Shown here piece after piece: positions 1-8,465 of a DNA stretch of 64,000 nt. Source of the DNA: Mycolicibacterium wolinskyi (GTDB taxonomy: Bacteria > Actinomycetota > Actinomycetes > Mycobacteriales > Mycobacteriaceae); the NCBI RefSeq assembly GCF_002101965.1, contig NZ_LQQA01000033.1, positions 310,001-374,000 of the forward strand, in the 5' to 3' direction. The position numbers were made by a program, and so were the translations under genes. Position 1 is the stretch's first letter. The number at the start of each line of letters is the position of its first letter. The notes under the pieces are model-generated. The model saw nothing but the letters and a program-made list of their open reading frames with translations, was not told the origin of the DNA and did not search any database.

Positions 1-836
1 ACGGCGCTGGCCAGCGCCAGGTCGCCGGGTACCGAGATCCCGGCTTCGCGTGCGGCGTCCAGCAGCGCGATCGCACACTCGTCGGAGCTGGTGTAGATCG
101 AGTCGGCGGGGGAGGGCCCACTGCGCAATGACGACAGCGCCTTGCCCATCTCGTTCGGTGATGCCTCGGCCACCGCGACGACGGCGGGCCGGACATCGTT
201 GGCGTTGCACCATTCGCCGTAGGCATGCTGGATGTCGCGGATGTAGGACCGCGACGTGGTATCCACGATGATCGCCGGCTGCGAACAACCCTGGGCGACA
301 AAATGATCGAGCATGTCGCGGGCGGCCGCCTCGTGATCGTTGTCGACCACGAAACAGGGTCGGGCCGCCGCGACGACCGGCTCGCCGGTGGTGACGACGG
401 GGTACTGGTCGGCGAACGAACCCTGGAGAAACTGTTCGGAGCCCTTCGGGTCGACGATGATCATGCCGTCGACGCCGAAGCTGCGCATCGAGGATGCGTC
501 GACGCCCGATGACACGACAATCAGCGCGTACCTGGCGTCGGTGGCCGCCGCGGCGGCGCCGTTGATCAATTCGAGGAAGTACTCGGATTCGGATTTGGGG
601 ACCAGCGCGGTGCCGCGCCCGCTCACGTCGAGGTCGGGCATCTGGATGGCGATGATCCTGCTCCGACGGGTGACGAGTTGCTGGGCATGGGCGCTGGCGG
701 TGTAGCCGAGCCGTTCGGCCACCTCGAGGACGCGATCCCTGGTTTCCTTCGCCACCCGGCCGCGCCCGTTGAGCACGTGCGACACCGTCGTCGGGGACAC
801 GTTGGCGTAGCGCGCCACGTCCTTGATGTTTGCCAT
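1..836 (-). CDS. LacI-family transcriptional regulator (partial, C-terminus outside window)
   Basis: The reading frame opens at an ATG at 834-836 and runs off the left edge, so about 278 of the usual 330-345 residues are visible. The first residues (MANIKDVARYANVSPTTVSH) are a textbook LacI helix-turn-helix, followed by the hinge (LNGRGRVAKETRDRV) and a periplasmic-binding-protein-like sensor domain. LacI proteins bind palindromic operators and let go, or hold tighter, when a small sugar or metabolite binds. It is divergent from the DUF1116/glutamine-synthetase-like operon, with two CAAAA/TTTTG palindromes in the 231 bp between them, so it is the likely local repressor of that operon (inference). 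The effector cannot be read from the sequence. Confidence 0.93.
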   Translation of the reverse strand, partial: MANIKDVARYANVSPTTVSHVLNGRGRVAKETRDRVLEVAERLGYTASAHAQQLVTRRSRIIAIQMPDLDVSGRGTALVPKSESEYFLELINGAAAAATDARYALIVVSSGVDASSMRSFGVDGMIIVDPKGSEQFLQGSFADQYPVVTTGEPVVAAARPCFVVDNDHEAAARDMLDHFVAQGCSQPAIIVDTTSRSYIRDIQHAYGEWCNANDVRPAVVAVAEASPNEMGKALSSLRSGPSPADSIYTSSDECAIALLDAAREAGISVPGDLALASA

Positions 837-944
837 TGATTGCTCGCTCTCCCGACCGTCGGGCCGTGGGTGGTGTGCCTGCGATCACATCCGGGTCTTG
901 ACCCATCGCAACTCACTGCGCTACGGTTCCATACCAGCACAGGC

Positions 945-956
945 CAAAACGTTTTG
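945..956. promoter_or_regulatory. Perfect 12-bp palindrome, candidate LacI operator 1
   Basis: The bases CAAAACGTTTTG are a perfect inverted repeat with a central CG, the usual layout of LacI/PurR-type operators. It lies 109 bp upstream of the lacI-type gene and 112 bp upstream of the DUF1116 gene, where it could control both promoters. Binding is inferred from position and symmetry only. Confidence 0.6.
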
Positions 957-1032
957 TCAAGACGGAACAGCCGACGTTGCCGATCTGTCCAGCATCGAAC
1001 TAGCGGAATCGTCCATGCTGCCCATCATATGC

Positions 1033-1045
1033 CAAAAGGTTTTTG
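1033..1045. promoter_or_regulatory. Near-copy of the palindrome, candidate LacI operator 2
   Basis: The bases CAAAAGGTTTTTG repeat the CAAAA/TTTTG arms of the first palindrome around a 3-base spacer. The site is 12 bp upstream of the DUF1116 ribosome-binding site, a roadblock position. Two sites about 88 bp apart would suit DNA looping by a tetrameric or paired regulator, but that is inference. Confidence 0.45.
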
Positions 1046-1067
1046 CACACCCTGAATGGAGGTATAC

Positions 1068-2336
1068 ATGAGCGCTCCGGCCCAGCCTGCCGCGACTGTG
1101 ACGAACGCGAATGCCGCTGCACTGGAGAGATTGTTCGCGTGTGAACCGCGCCTGATCGCGGTCGCGCCTGCCGGGGACGTCATACCCGGTATGCGGAAGG
1201 ATCTCGTGCTCACCTCGGGTCCCACCCTGCCGTTCAGTGCCTACTCCGGGGGCCAGCGCGACGGACTGCTCGGGGCGGCGATGTATGAGGGCTTCGCCTC
1301 CGATCGGGACGCAGCGGCAGCCGCCTTCGAGCGGGGCACGCTCACGGTCGCCGGCTGCCAAACCCTCGGTGTGGTGGGTTCACTGGCCGGCTTGACGACG
1401 GCTTCCATGCCTGTCCTGGTGGTCGAAGATCCGCGCACCGGTCGCCGCGCCTACTGCACGCTCTACGAAGGCGATACCGCCGACCGGCTCAATTACGGCA
1501 CCTACACCGAAGCCACCCGCGAGAACCTCGACCATTTGCGAGACCGGATCTGCCCCGCGCTCGACCGAGTCGTCCGGCATCACGGTGGCATTCCGCTGAA
1601 ACCGATCATCGGCAGGGCGCTGACGATGGGCGACGAACTGCACAGCCGCAATACCGCTGCGACTGCCTTGTTCGCCCGTACGCTGCTGCCGGCCATCACC
1701 GATGCGGCTTCGGCCGACGCGCGCGTGCTCGCCGACTATCTCGCAGGCGGCGACTACTTCTTCCTGCGGCTCGCGATGGCTGCTGCCAAGGTGATGGCCG
1801 ACACCATGCGCGGCGTCGTCGGCAGCACCCTTGTCACATCGATGGCCTTCTCCTGCAAGGAGTTCGGTATCCAGGTCGCCGGAACTGGCGACCGCTGGTT
1901 CTGCGGTCCGCTGCCGACGTTCGAAGCGGTCCGGTTGTATCCGGGCTTCACCGACGACGACGTCGAGTTCATGGGTGGAGAGAGTGTCATCACCGAGGTG
2001 GTCGGACTCGGGGGAGTCGCGCAGGCGGCGGCACTACCGTTGCAGCGCTCCAGCGGTGGCAACGCCGCGATCATGATCGGCCGCACCGTCGAGATGTACG
2101 ACATCTGTGCAGGCGAACACCCTGACCTTCGTATCCCCGCACTCGACTACCGCGGCACCCCAGTCGGATTCGATGTCCGCCGCGTCGCCGAGACCGGGAT
2201 CACGCCGTACCTCGACATCGGCATCGCCGGTGTTGGCGGCGGACAAATCGGCGGCGGCGTAGCTCGTGCCCCGATCGAACCGTTCGTGCAGGCCGCCGAA
2301 GCACTCACCCAACTCAACAAGGAGAGAAACGCATGA
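1068..2336 (+). CDS. DUF1116 family protein (AllG/YlbE-like)
   Basis: A 422-residue protein of the DUF1116 family. The best known member is YlbE/AllG of E. coli, one of three subunits (with FdrA/AllF and AllH) assigned to oxamate carbamoyltransferase at the end of anaerobic allantoin breakdown. Neither partner is encoded in this window, so that reaction cannot be assumed. The length is close to AllG. I chose the ATG at 1068 rather than the one at 1056 because GGAGG (1058-1062) sits 5 bases before it. The stop overlaps the start of the glutamine-synthetase-like gene by four bases (ATGA), so the two are translated together. The family call is from overall similarity; no catalytic motif is established. 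First gene of a four-gene operon divergent from a LacI regulator. Confidence 0.8.
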   Translation: MSAPAQPAATVTNANAAALERLFACEPRLIAVAPAGDVIPGMRKDLVLTSGPTLPFSAYSGGQRDGLLGAAMYEGFASDRDAAAAAFERGTLTVAGCQTLGVVGSLAGLTTASMPVLVVEDPRTGRRAYCTLYEGDTADRLNYGTYTEATRENLDHLRDRICPALDRVVRHHGGIPLKPIIGRALTMGDELHSRNTAATALFARTLLPAITDAASADARVLADYLAGGDYFFLRLAMAAAKVMADTMRGVVGSTLVTSMAFSCKEFGIQVAGTGDRWFCGPLPTFEAVRLYPGFTDDDVEFMGGESVITEVVGLGGVAQAAALPLQRSSGGNAAIMIGRTVEMYDICAGEHPDLRIPALDYRGTPVGFDVRRVAETGITPYLDIGIAGVGGGQIGGGVARAPIEPFVQAAEALTQLNKERNA

Positions 2337-3715
2337 CCGACACCATATTCGAACGCAACGACACGCTCTACAGCCTTGACCCCGAGCACACGCGAGTCGC
2401 GAAAGAACTTGGCGCCCAAGGTGTCAAGTACGCGATGGCCAACTGGATCGACGTCCTGGGCAGGCCCAAATCCAAGATCGTCCCGATGACGCACTTCGCC
2501 GATCTGGTCGCGGGCGCCGAACGCTACACACCTCGCGGTTTCGGCGGTATCGGCAACATGAACCCGACCGAGGACGAGGTCGTCGGCGTGCCCGATCTCT
2601 CGACTCTCAAAATCCTGCCCTGGGACCGTCGTTACGCGTGGATGATCGCCGACATGAGCTACGGCGGGCGCGAGCCGTTCGCGTTATGCCCACGAAATGC
2701 GCTTCGAACACAGGTCGAAGCGGCCGCCGCGCAAGGCTACTCGGTGCACCTGGGCGTCGAGCCCGAGTTCTACGTGTTCCGGCCCGAATCGCTTGACGGC
2801 GGACACGACCGGCTCGTCCCGGTCGCGCGCAGCGGATCGCTCAAACCGTCGCCGGCCTACGATGTCGAGGCGACGCTGGACGCCTCGGAATTCCTCGACA
2901 CCCTCGTCGGGTACCTCGGCGAACTGGACTTCGGTGTATATGCCTTCGGGCACGAGGGCGGTGACGGTCAATACGAACTGAGCATCGGACACGCCCCGGT
3001 GCTCGAAATGGCCGACCGGATGACGCTGTTTCGCTTCGCGGTGAAGCAGATCGCCAAAGAGTGTGGACTGCTCGCCACCTTCATGCCTAAGCCATACGCG
3101 AGCATGTGGGGCTCCGGTGCACACCTCAACATGAGCTTGGTGAGCCTGGAAACCGGGCGCAACGCGTTCCGGCGAGGTGACACCGCGGGGGAGTGGACCG
3201 AGACCACGTACCAGTTCATCGCGGGTGTGCTCAAACACGCACCGGCGTTCACCGCGCTGGGCAACCCGACCACGAACTCCTACCGCAGGCTCACTCCCAG
3301 GCTGGCCGACGGACAGATCTCCTGGGCTCCGACGCGGGTGAGCTATGGTTCCAACAACCGTTCGTGCACGGTGCGGTTACCGCAGAACCGGGCATGTATC
3401 GAGTACCGGGCCGCCGACAGTGCGGCGAACTACTACTTCGCGTCGGCACTGATGATCGCCGCCGGTCTCGAAGGCATCCGGGAAGGTCTCGACCCGGGCA
3501 AGCCGTTGGAGCAGGCCTCGCACAACTCCGACGCACCGGTTTTGCCGCGCACTCTTCTGGAAGCCATCGAGGCATTCCAATCGGATCCCCTGGTGCACAA
3601 GACATTCTCACCGGCGTTCGTCAGCGAATACACCGAGATGAAGCTCAAGGAGTGGGAGGCCGACCACCTGCTGGTCTCCGACAACGAACGCAGAAGGTAC
3701 CTGCTCGAACTATGA
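2333..3715 (+). CDS. Glutamine synthetase-like gamma-glutamyl ligase
   Basis: A 460-residue member of the glutamine synthetase fold (GlnA/PuuA group), which joins the gamma-carboxyl of glutamate to ammonia or an amine using ATP. The metal and glutamate ligands typical of the family are in place: GVEPEF (Glu143, Glu145), GHEGGDGQYEL (Glu208, Glu215), a GSGAHLN block with His264, NPTTNSYRRL (Arg319), and the late EYRAAD/AANYY segment. It differs from housekeeping GlnA and sits between a DUF1116 gene and a gamma-glutamyl hydrolase gene, with 4-bp overlaps on both sides. That pairing resembles the PuuA/PuuD logic in which an amine is shielded by gamma-glutamylation and released later. The amine substrate is unknown. 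No amine oxidase or aldehyde dehydrogenase lies beside it, unlike putrescine operons. Confidence 0.88.
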   Translation: MTDTIFERNDTLYSLDPEHTRVAKELGAQGVKYAMANWIDVLGRPKSKIVPMTHFADLVAGAERYTPRGFGGIGNMNPTEDEVVGVPDLSTLKILPWDRRYAWMIADMSYGGREPFALCPRNALRTQVEAAAAQGYSVHLGVEPEFYVFRPESLDGGHDRLVPVARSGSLKPSPAYDVEATLDASEFLDTLVGYLGELDFGVYAFGHEGGDGQYELSIGHAPVLEMADRMTLFRFAVKQIAKECGLLATFMPKPYASMWGSGAHLNMSLVSLETGRNAFRRGDTAGEWTETTYQFIAGVLKHAPAFTALGNPTTNSYRRLTPRLADGQISWAPTRVSYGSNNRSCTVRLPQNRACIEYRAADSAANYYFASALMIAAGLEGIREGLDPGKPLEQASHNSDAPVLPRTLLEAIEAFQSDPLVHKTFSPAFVSEYTEMKLKEWEADHLLVSDNERRRYLLEL

Positions 3716-4389
3716 CAGTCGTCGGCGTTGTGTGTGGGCTCGGCCCCGATGGCTATTTGGCGAGCCACCGGAACTACATCGACGCGGTTGTCCGCGCGGA
3801 GGGTTCGCCGGTGCTCATTCCGGCGACGCTCGACCCCGAGCGGGCACTGCGCCTGGCCGAACGTATCGACGCGCTGCTGTTGCTGAGCGGCGGGGACATC
3901 CATCCCCGCCGCTACGGCGAAACCACCAGGGCCACCCTGATGGGTGTTGACGAGCAGCGCGACCTGGTCGAAATCGCGATCCTCGAACGCGCGATGCGGC
4001 GCGGTATCAAGGCATTCGGCGTGTGCCGCGGTGCGCAGTTGTTGGCCGTGGCGCACGGCGGACGGTTGCATCAGGACCTGCCTGCCAATGGCCTGCGCCA
4101 ACACATGGCGGACACCGTGGACGGCGGCTACGCGTCGATCCGCCATGACGTCGAGATCAAGGAGGGATCGCTCGCAGGAGAGCTATTTCCCAACCTCACC
4201 GAGGTGAATTCCCAGCACCACCAAGCTATTTCCGACACCGGATCGCTCACGGCGACCGCGTGGAGCCCCGACGGAGTCGTCGAGGCAATCGAAGGCGAGA
4301 TCTGTTTCGGAGTGCAGTGGCATCCGGAGTTGATCTACACCGAGAATCCAGAACACCTCAAGCCATTCGAATGGCTCGTCCGAAAGTGA
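3712..4389 (+). CDS. Class I glutamine amidotransferase-like, peptidase C26 gamma-glutamyl hydrolase (PuuD-like)
   Basis: A 225-residue gamma-glutamyl hydrolase of the C26 family, which cleaves gamma-glutamyl amides with a cysteine nucleophile. The triad is complete: Cys105 in FGVCRGAQ, and His204 and Glu206 in VQWHPE; the family's HHQ segment is at 169-171. The start at 3712 overlaps the stop of the upstream ligase (ATGA). A much longer in-frame extension reaches back to 3193 but only reads through the ligase gene in another frame. The probable role is to release the product from the gamma-glutamyl intermediate made by the upstream ligase (inference from PuuA/PuuD). The gene is followed 7 bp later by the permease gene. 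Confidence 0.88.
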   Translation: MTVVGVVCGLGPDGYLASHRNYIDAVVRAEGSPVLIPATLDPERALRLAERIDALLLLSGGDIHPRRYGETTRATLMGVDEQRDLVEIAILERAMRRGIKAFGVCRGAQLLAVAHGGRLHQDLPANGLRQHMADTVDGGYASIRHDVEIKEGSLAGELFPNLTEVNSQHHQAISDTGSLTATAWSPDGVVEAIEGEICFGVQWHPELIYTENPEHLKPFEWLVRK

Positions 4390-4396
4390 CAACCGC

Positions 4397-5926
4397 ATGG
4401 TCGGCATGGACTTAGACAAGGACTCGAACACCGCGCCGCGCGGTCGGCTCCCGCAGGTGGAGCGACACGGCATCGATTACATCCCCGAAGACGAACGCCG
4501 ATCCAGGCCGAGCAACCTCTATGTGTTGCTGCTTGGTGGCAGCATGACATTCGGGGTGTTCATCATCGGTTGGTATCCGATCGCCTTCGGCCTTGGTTGG
4601 TGGTCGGCGGCCACCTCGATCATGGCTGGATCAGCGGTGGGCGCCATCTTCCTGGGCCTGTCCGGACTGATGGGGCCGCACTCGGGAACCAATAATCCGG
4701 TGTCCAGCGGCGCCTACTTCGGTGTCGCGGGTCGCCTGATCGGGTCTGTCCTCGAGGGGACAGCCAGCCTGGCATTCGCCGCCATCTCGATCTGGACCGG
4801 CGGCGACGCGCTGGCCTCGGCCCTCATCCGGTTTTTCGGTATGCCGGACAACGAAGTGGTTCGACTGGTGGCCTACGGTGTCCTGAGTATCACGGTCACT
4901 TTCATCTCCGTGTTCGGACATCACAGCATGATGGCTTCGCTGCGGTTCATCCTGCCGACTGCGGGCTTGTGCATGATCATCGGATTGTTCGTGTACAGCA
5001 GGGACTTCGATGCTTCCTATGCCGGCACCGGCGACTATGCGTTCGGCTCACAGTTGAACAGCTGGCTGGTCTCGGCATTGCTGTGCGCGGCCACGGTCTC
5101 GTCTTACGCAGCCTATTCGGGTGATTGGACGCGCCATATCTCACCGAAGAAGTACTCCGACCGCCGGATTGTGCTGACCCTGTTAATTGGCGGCATTTTT
5201 GGGATGGGCGTCTGTTTCTTGTGGGGTGCATTCACTTCGGCGGCGGCATTCAACGCCGGTGCCGCGGACGCAGACACCTCGTTCGTCTTCGGAGTCGTCG
5301 ACATCGTGCCGCTGTGGTACATCCCGGCTCTGCTCTACCTCGGCCTGGCCTCGGGTACCACACAGGCGGTCATCAACACGTACGGTACGGGACTCGACAC
5401 CAGCGCGATCTTCCCGCGTTTCAACCGGATTCAGGCGACGCTGCTGGCGTGCGGGCTCGCGACTGCACTGGTCTACGTCGGGCACTTCTACGACCGGATC
5501 GAGAGCGGAATGTCGATCTATCTCCAGTTGCTGGTCTGCTTCTCGATTCCTTGGGTGGTGATCGTTGTCTACGGCCATGTGCTGCGGCGCGGTTACTACG
5601 ACGTCGACGACCTGCAGGTGTTCAATCGGCGGCTGCGCGGTGGGATCTATTGGTACAGGGGCGGTTTGAATCCGCGCATGCTGGTCCTGTGGTCGGTCGC
5701 AGCGGTGACCGGCATGCTGTTCTCGGTCAACGACGCCTACACCGGGCCGCTGGCGTTCATGATCGGTGGCATCGACGGCGGACTGATCGCGTCGGGCCTT
5801 GTCGCGCTGATCGGCTGCCCGATCGTCCACCGGATCTGGCCGGACAAACCTGACGTGTTCGGTCCTGCCCGGCGCGGGCCACAACCCAGCGTCGCGCAGC
5901 CGCCGGCCGCTGCACTAGAACGTTGA
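4397..5926 (+). CDS. NCS1-family nucleobase/allantoin-type cation symporter
   Basis: A 509-residue integral membrane protein with about twelve hydrophobic spans after a polar N-terminal tail. It has the NCS1 family pattern, including a GTNNPVSSGAYFG segment near residue 96 and a broken first helix. NCS1 carriers import cytosine, uracil, allantoin, hydantoins or related rings with a cation. Only 7 bp separate it from the hydrolase gene, so it belongs to the same transcript and probably brings in the substrate of the pathway. I cannot tell the substrate from sequence. The carrier type argues for a purine/pyrimidine-derived or hydantoin-like nitrogen source rather than a linear polyamine. Confidence 0.88.
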   Translation: MVGMDLDKDSNTAPRGRLPQVERHGIDYIPEDERRSRPSNLYVLLLGGSMTFGVFIIGWYPIAFGLGWWSAATSIMAGSAVGAIFLGLSGLMGPHSGTNNPVSSGAYFGVAGRLIGSVLEGTASLAFAAISIWTGGDALASALIRFFGMPDNEVVRLVAYGVLSITVTFISVFGHHSMMASLRFILPTAGLCMIIGLFVYSRDFDASYAGTGDYAFGSQLNSWLVSALLCAATVSSYAAYSGDWTRHISPKKYSDRRIVLTLLIGGIFGMGVCFLWGAFTSAAAFNAGAADADTSFVFGVVDIVPLWYIPALLYLGLASGTTQAVINTYGTGLDTSAIFPRFNRIQATLLACGLATALVYVGHFYDRIESGMSIYLQLLVCFSIPWVVIVVYGHVLRRGYYDVDDLQVFNRRLRGGIYWYRGGLNPRMLVLWSVAAVTGMLFSVNDAYTGPLAFMIGGIDGGLIASGLVALIGCPIVHRIWPDKPDVFGPARRGPQPSVAQPPAAALER

Positions 5927-6082
5927 GGGCGCAGTGGGGCGTCTGGTCTCAAAGCGATCACGGATGGATACCGGATCGTCGCCGGCAAACCACATCCGTC
6001 TCTGTAGCAACTATTGTCACATCTAGATCGCGCTCCGGGGTTCAGCGCAGATATCCGCACGCGTCAGCCCGAAAGGTGTGTC

Positions 6083-7393
6083 ATGCCGGCCTTCCGTCGT
6101 CTGGCATCGGTGACCCTCGCATCCACTGTGGCAGTCGCGCTTGTGCATTCACTGCTCACCGCGCCACCCGCGGCCGCTGACCCGTGTTCGGTGCCGCCGG
6201 CCGGCGCGTCGGCGCGCAGTGCGACCCCGCGTCTGCCGATCCTGCACCTGCCGATCGGACGCAAACCGGCGAGCACCGCTGCCACCTCCGAGGCGGCCAA
6301 GGACACCGCCGTCGCGCCGAACACCGCCGCTCGCGCCGCCGCCGCACCCGCGGCGTCGGCAGCCACCACGGTCGACTGGATCACCGGACCCAACACCGAC
6401 AGCTATTCGCGCTTCGGAATATCGGGTGCGGACCTCGGGATCATCTGGGACAACGGGCAATCCGGTGCCAACAACCAGGTGCTCATCGCGTTCGGCGACA
6501 CGTTCGGCAACTGCAGTGTGGCCGATCAGGAATGGCGCAAGAACACCCTGTTCCGCAGTGCCGATCGTAACCTCGCCGACGGGATGAGCGTGCCCAACCC
6601 GGTACCGGGCAACGTCTACGCCGGCTCGCCGGTCGACGCCGCGCGGCCCAACTTCTCCAAGCAGGTGATCCAGAGCCTCGGGTTGGCCGCCACCGAGGTG
6701 ACCGTCATACCGACCGCCGGAATATCGGTCGGCACAACCCAATACGTAAACTTCATGTCGGTGAGCCAGTGGGGCGCACCGGGGCAGTGGTCGACGAATT
6801 TCTCCGCGGTGGCGGTGTCGACCAACAACGGCGAGACCTGGACCGTGCCGGTCACGAGCATCCGGCCGAGCTGGTTCAACACCGTTCCCGGTGTGCCGTT
6901 CGTATGGGGCGACCAGAACTTCCAGATGGGCGCCTACGTACGGTACGGCGGCTACGTCTACGCCTACGGCACCGGGGCGGGCCGGGGCGGCATGCCGTTC
7001 CTGTCGCGCGTGGCCGAGAACGCGGTCGCCGACAAATCGGCCTACGAGTACTACACCCCGTTCGGCTGGCTGAGGGGTTTCCCGTTCCTGGCCATACAAG
7101 TGGTGTGGGCTCCGGGCAGCGAGATGTCGGTGGCCTACAACGACTACCTCAAGAAGTTCGTCATGCTCTACACCAACGCCGCGTCCGCAGTGGTCATGCG
7201 GACGGCGGACAAACCCGAAGGGCCGTGGAGTCAGGCGAAGACCATCGTCAGCTCCACCGCGATCCCCGGCGGAATCTATGCGCCCTACATTCACCCGTGG
7301 TCGAAGGGCAGCGACCTGTACTTCACGCTGTCGCGGTGGTCGGATTACAGCGTGATGCTCATGCGGACATCCCTGGCGACAACCAGCAGCTGA
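6083..7393 (+). CDS. Secreted DUF4185 protein, candidate GH183 endo-D-arabinanase (copy 1)
   Basis: A 436-residue protein with an N-terminal signal peptide (hydrophobic run about 12-30, ending APPAAAD) and an Ala/Pro-rich linker to about residue 95. A DUF4185 five-bladed-propeller domain follows. DUF4185 was recently reclassified as glycoside hydrolase family 183, mycobacterial endo-D-arabinanases that cut arabinogalactan/lipoarabinomannan. The two conserved acids, in GADLG (Asp117) and FGDT (Asp139), are present. I chose the ATG at 6083, 69 bases inside the longest frame, because the signal peptide starts there and a GAAAGG-like site precedes it. It stands alone 156 bp after the permease gene, with its own promoter region likely. 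Enzyme activity is inferred from family. Confidence 0.85.
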   Translation: MPAFRRLASVTLASTVAVALVHSLLTAPPAAADPCSVPPAGASARSATPRLPILHLPIGRKPASTAATSEAAKDTAVAPNTAARAAAAPAASAATTVDWITGPNTDSYSRFGISGADLGIIWDNGQSGANNQVLIAFGDTFGNCSVADQEWRKNTLFRSADRNLADGMSVPNPVPGNVYAGSPVDAARPNFSKQVIQSLGLAATEVTVIPTAGISVGTTQYVNFMSVSQWGAPGQWSTNFSAVAVSTNNGETWTVPVTSIRPSWFNTVPGVPFVWGDQNFQMGAYVRYGGYVYAYGTGAGRGGMPFLSRVAENAVADKSAYEYYTPFGWLRGFPFLAIQVVWAPGSEMSVAYNDYLKKFVMLYTNAASAVVMRTADKPEGPWSQAKTIVSSTAIPGGIYAPYIHPWSKGSDLYFTLSRWSDYSVMLMRTSLATTSS

Positions 7394-7400
7394 TCCGCCC

Positions 7401-7649
7401 TCAGCTCACTGTGCCCGGCCGGCTCGACCGCTCCGCCGCGCGCTGGGCGGCCTTGTTGTGTTCGTCGGCCGACACCACCACCGCGTCGGTGCCGGGATAG
7501 ACCGTCGCCTCATGCCCGGTCACGAGCCAGCGCACCACATATGGGGGAGAGCCGTCCTCGGCGCGCACCCCGATGATCTCGGCGTGCTGCTCGTGCTGGT
7601 CGGTGGTCGTGCCCTTGACCACCAGGAAATCGCCGACGTGCGCCTTCAT
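7401..7649 (-). CDS. DUF1918 domain-containing small protein
   Basis: An 82-residue protein starting MKAHVGDFLVVKG, the typical opening of DUF1918, a small beta-barrel found across actinobacteria. The middle GSPPYVVRWL and GHEATVYPG segments also fit. Its function is not established. The ATG at 7649 has a GGGAGCAGG site upstream; the extra 16 residues of the longest frame are not family-like. It stops 7 bp from the end of the DUF4185 gene (convergent). It is 78 bp downstream of the SDR gene on the same strand, so it could be cotranscribed with it. Confidence 0.85.
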   Translation of the reverse strand: MKAHVGDFLVVKGTTTDQHEQHAEIIGVRAEDGSPPYVVRWLVTGHEATVYPGTDAVVVSADEHNKAAQRAAERSSRPGTVS

Positions 7650-7727
7650 CGCCTGCTCCCTTCGCCTGCTCGTCGGACACCTCCATGGTGCGCGCATCGG
7701 GCGGCGGTGGGAACGGGTCGGCGAAGA

Positions 7728-8462
7728 TTACCCCGCCGTCTTGCCGGCATCGACGACGTAGACCGCGCCGTGCACGGCGGCCGCGTCGTCACTGGCCAGA
7801 AACGCGATGGTCTTCGCGACGTCGGCCACGTCCATCATTCCGCGCGGGGCCGCGATGCGCATGATCAGATTCCAGTCGGCGTTCTCCGGCGCGGCGAACT
7901 CGGTGGTCTGGGGCGTCAGCATGCCGCCGGGACAAACCGCGTTGACCCGCAACCGATTCGAGGTGAATTCGATGGCCAGCGCCCGGGTGAGGCCGACGAG
8001 TCCGTGCTTGGCCGCGCAGTAACCCGCGGAGTAGACCTCGCCTTCGATGCCGGCGATGGACGCGACGTTGACGATGTTGCCGCCGTCGAGCAGATGCGGC
8101 ACCGCCGCGCGGCACAGAAAGAACGGGCCGTTGAGATTGACGGCCAGATCCTTGTCCCAGTCGTCATCGGTCACCGAGAGCGTGTGCCGCATCTGGTGGA
8201 AGCCTGCGACGTTGATGAGGGTGTCGAGCCGGCCGAACTCCTCGACGCAGCGCGTGACCGCCTGCCCGCAGGCCTCCGACGACGAGATGTCCACCGACTC
8301 GTACTTACCGCCGGGGACATCTTCGAACACGGCCGCCATCCGCTCGGCGTCGCGGGCGATACCGAACACCGATGCACCCCGCGCGGCAAACAACTGAGCA
8401 ACCGCAGCACCGAGGCCCGACGAAGCACCCGTCACCAACGCGACTTTCCCATCAAGAGTCAT
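7728..8462 (-). CDS. SDR-family NAD(P)-dependent oxidoreductase attached to ABC importer operon
   Basis: A 244-residue classical short-chain dehydrogenase. The cofactor motif TGASSGLG is at 11-18, the NVAG stretch (variant of NNAG) is near 90, and the catalytic pair sits in YCAAK. The C-terminal half has the usual CPGGMLTP turn. The start is only 3 bp after the stop of the fused ATPase gene, so it is the last gene of the SBP-permease-permease-ATPase operon. It may oxidise or reduce the imported compound (inference). The substrate is not predictable. Confidence 0.9.
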   Translation of the reverse strand: MTLDGKVALVTGASSGLGAAVAQLFAARGASVFGIARDAERMAAVFEDVPGGKYESVDISSSEACGQAVTRCVEEFGRLDTLINVAGFHQMRHTLSVTDDDWDKDLAVNLNGPFFLCRAAVPHLLDGGNIVNVASIAGIEGEVYSAGYCAAKHGLVGLTRALAIEFTSNRLRVNAVCPGGMLTPQTTEFAAPENADWNLIMRIAAPRGMMDVADVAKTIAFLASDDAAAVHGAVYVVDAGKTAG

Positions 8463-8465
8463 GCG

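Noticed and set aside
4390..4396. Start of the NCS1 permease further downstream at the second ATG (4406)
   Set aside because: Not excluded, but no ribosome-binding site favours it and the first ATG keeps the short operon spacing.
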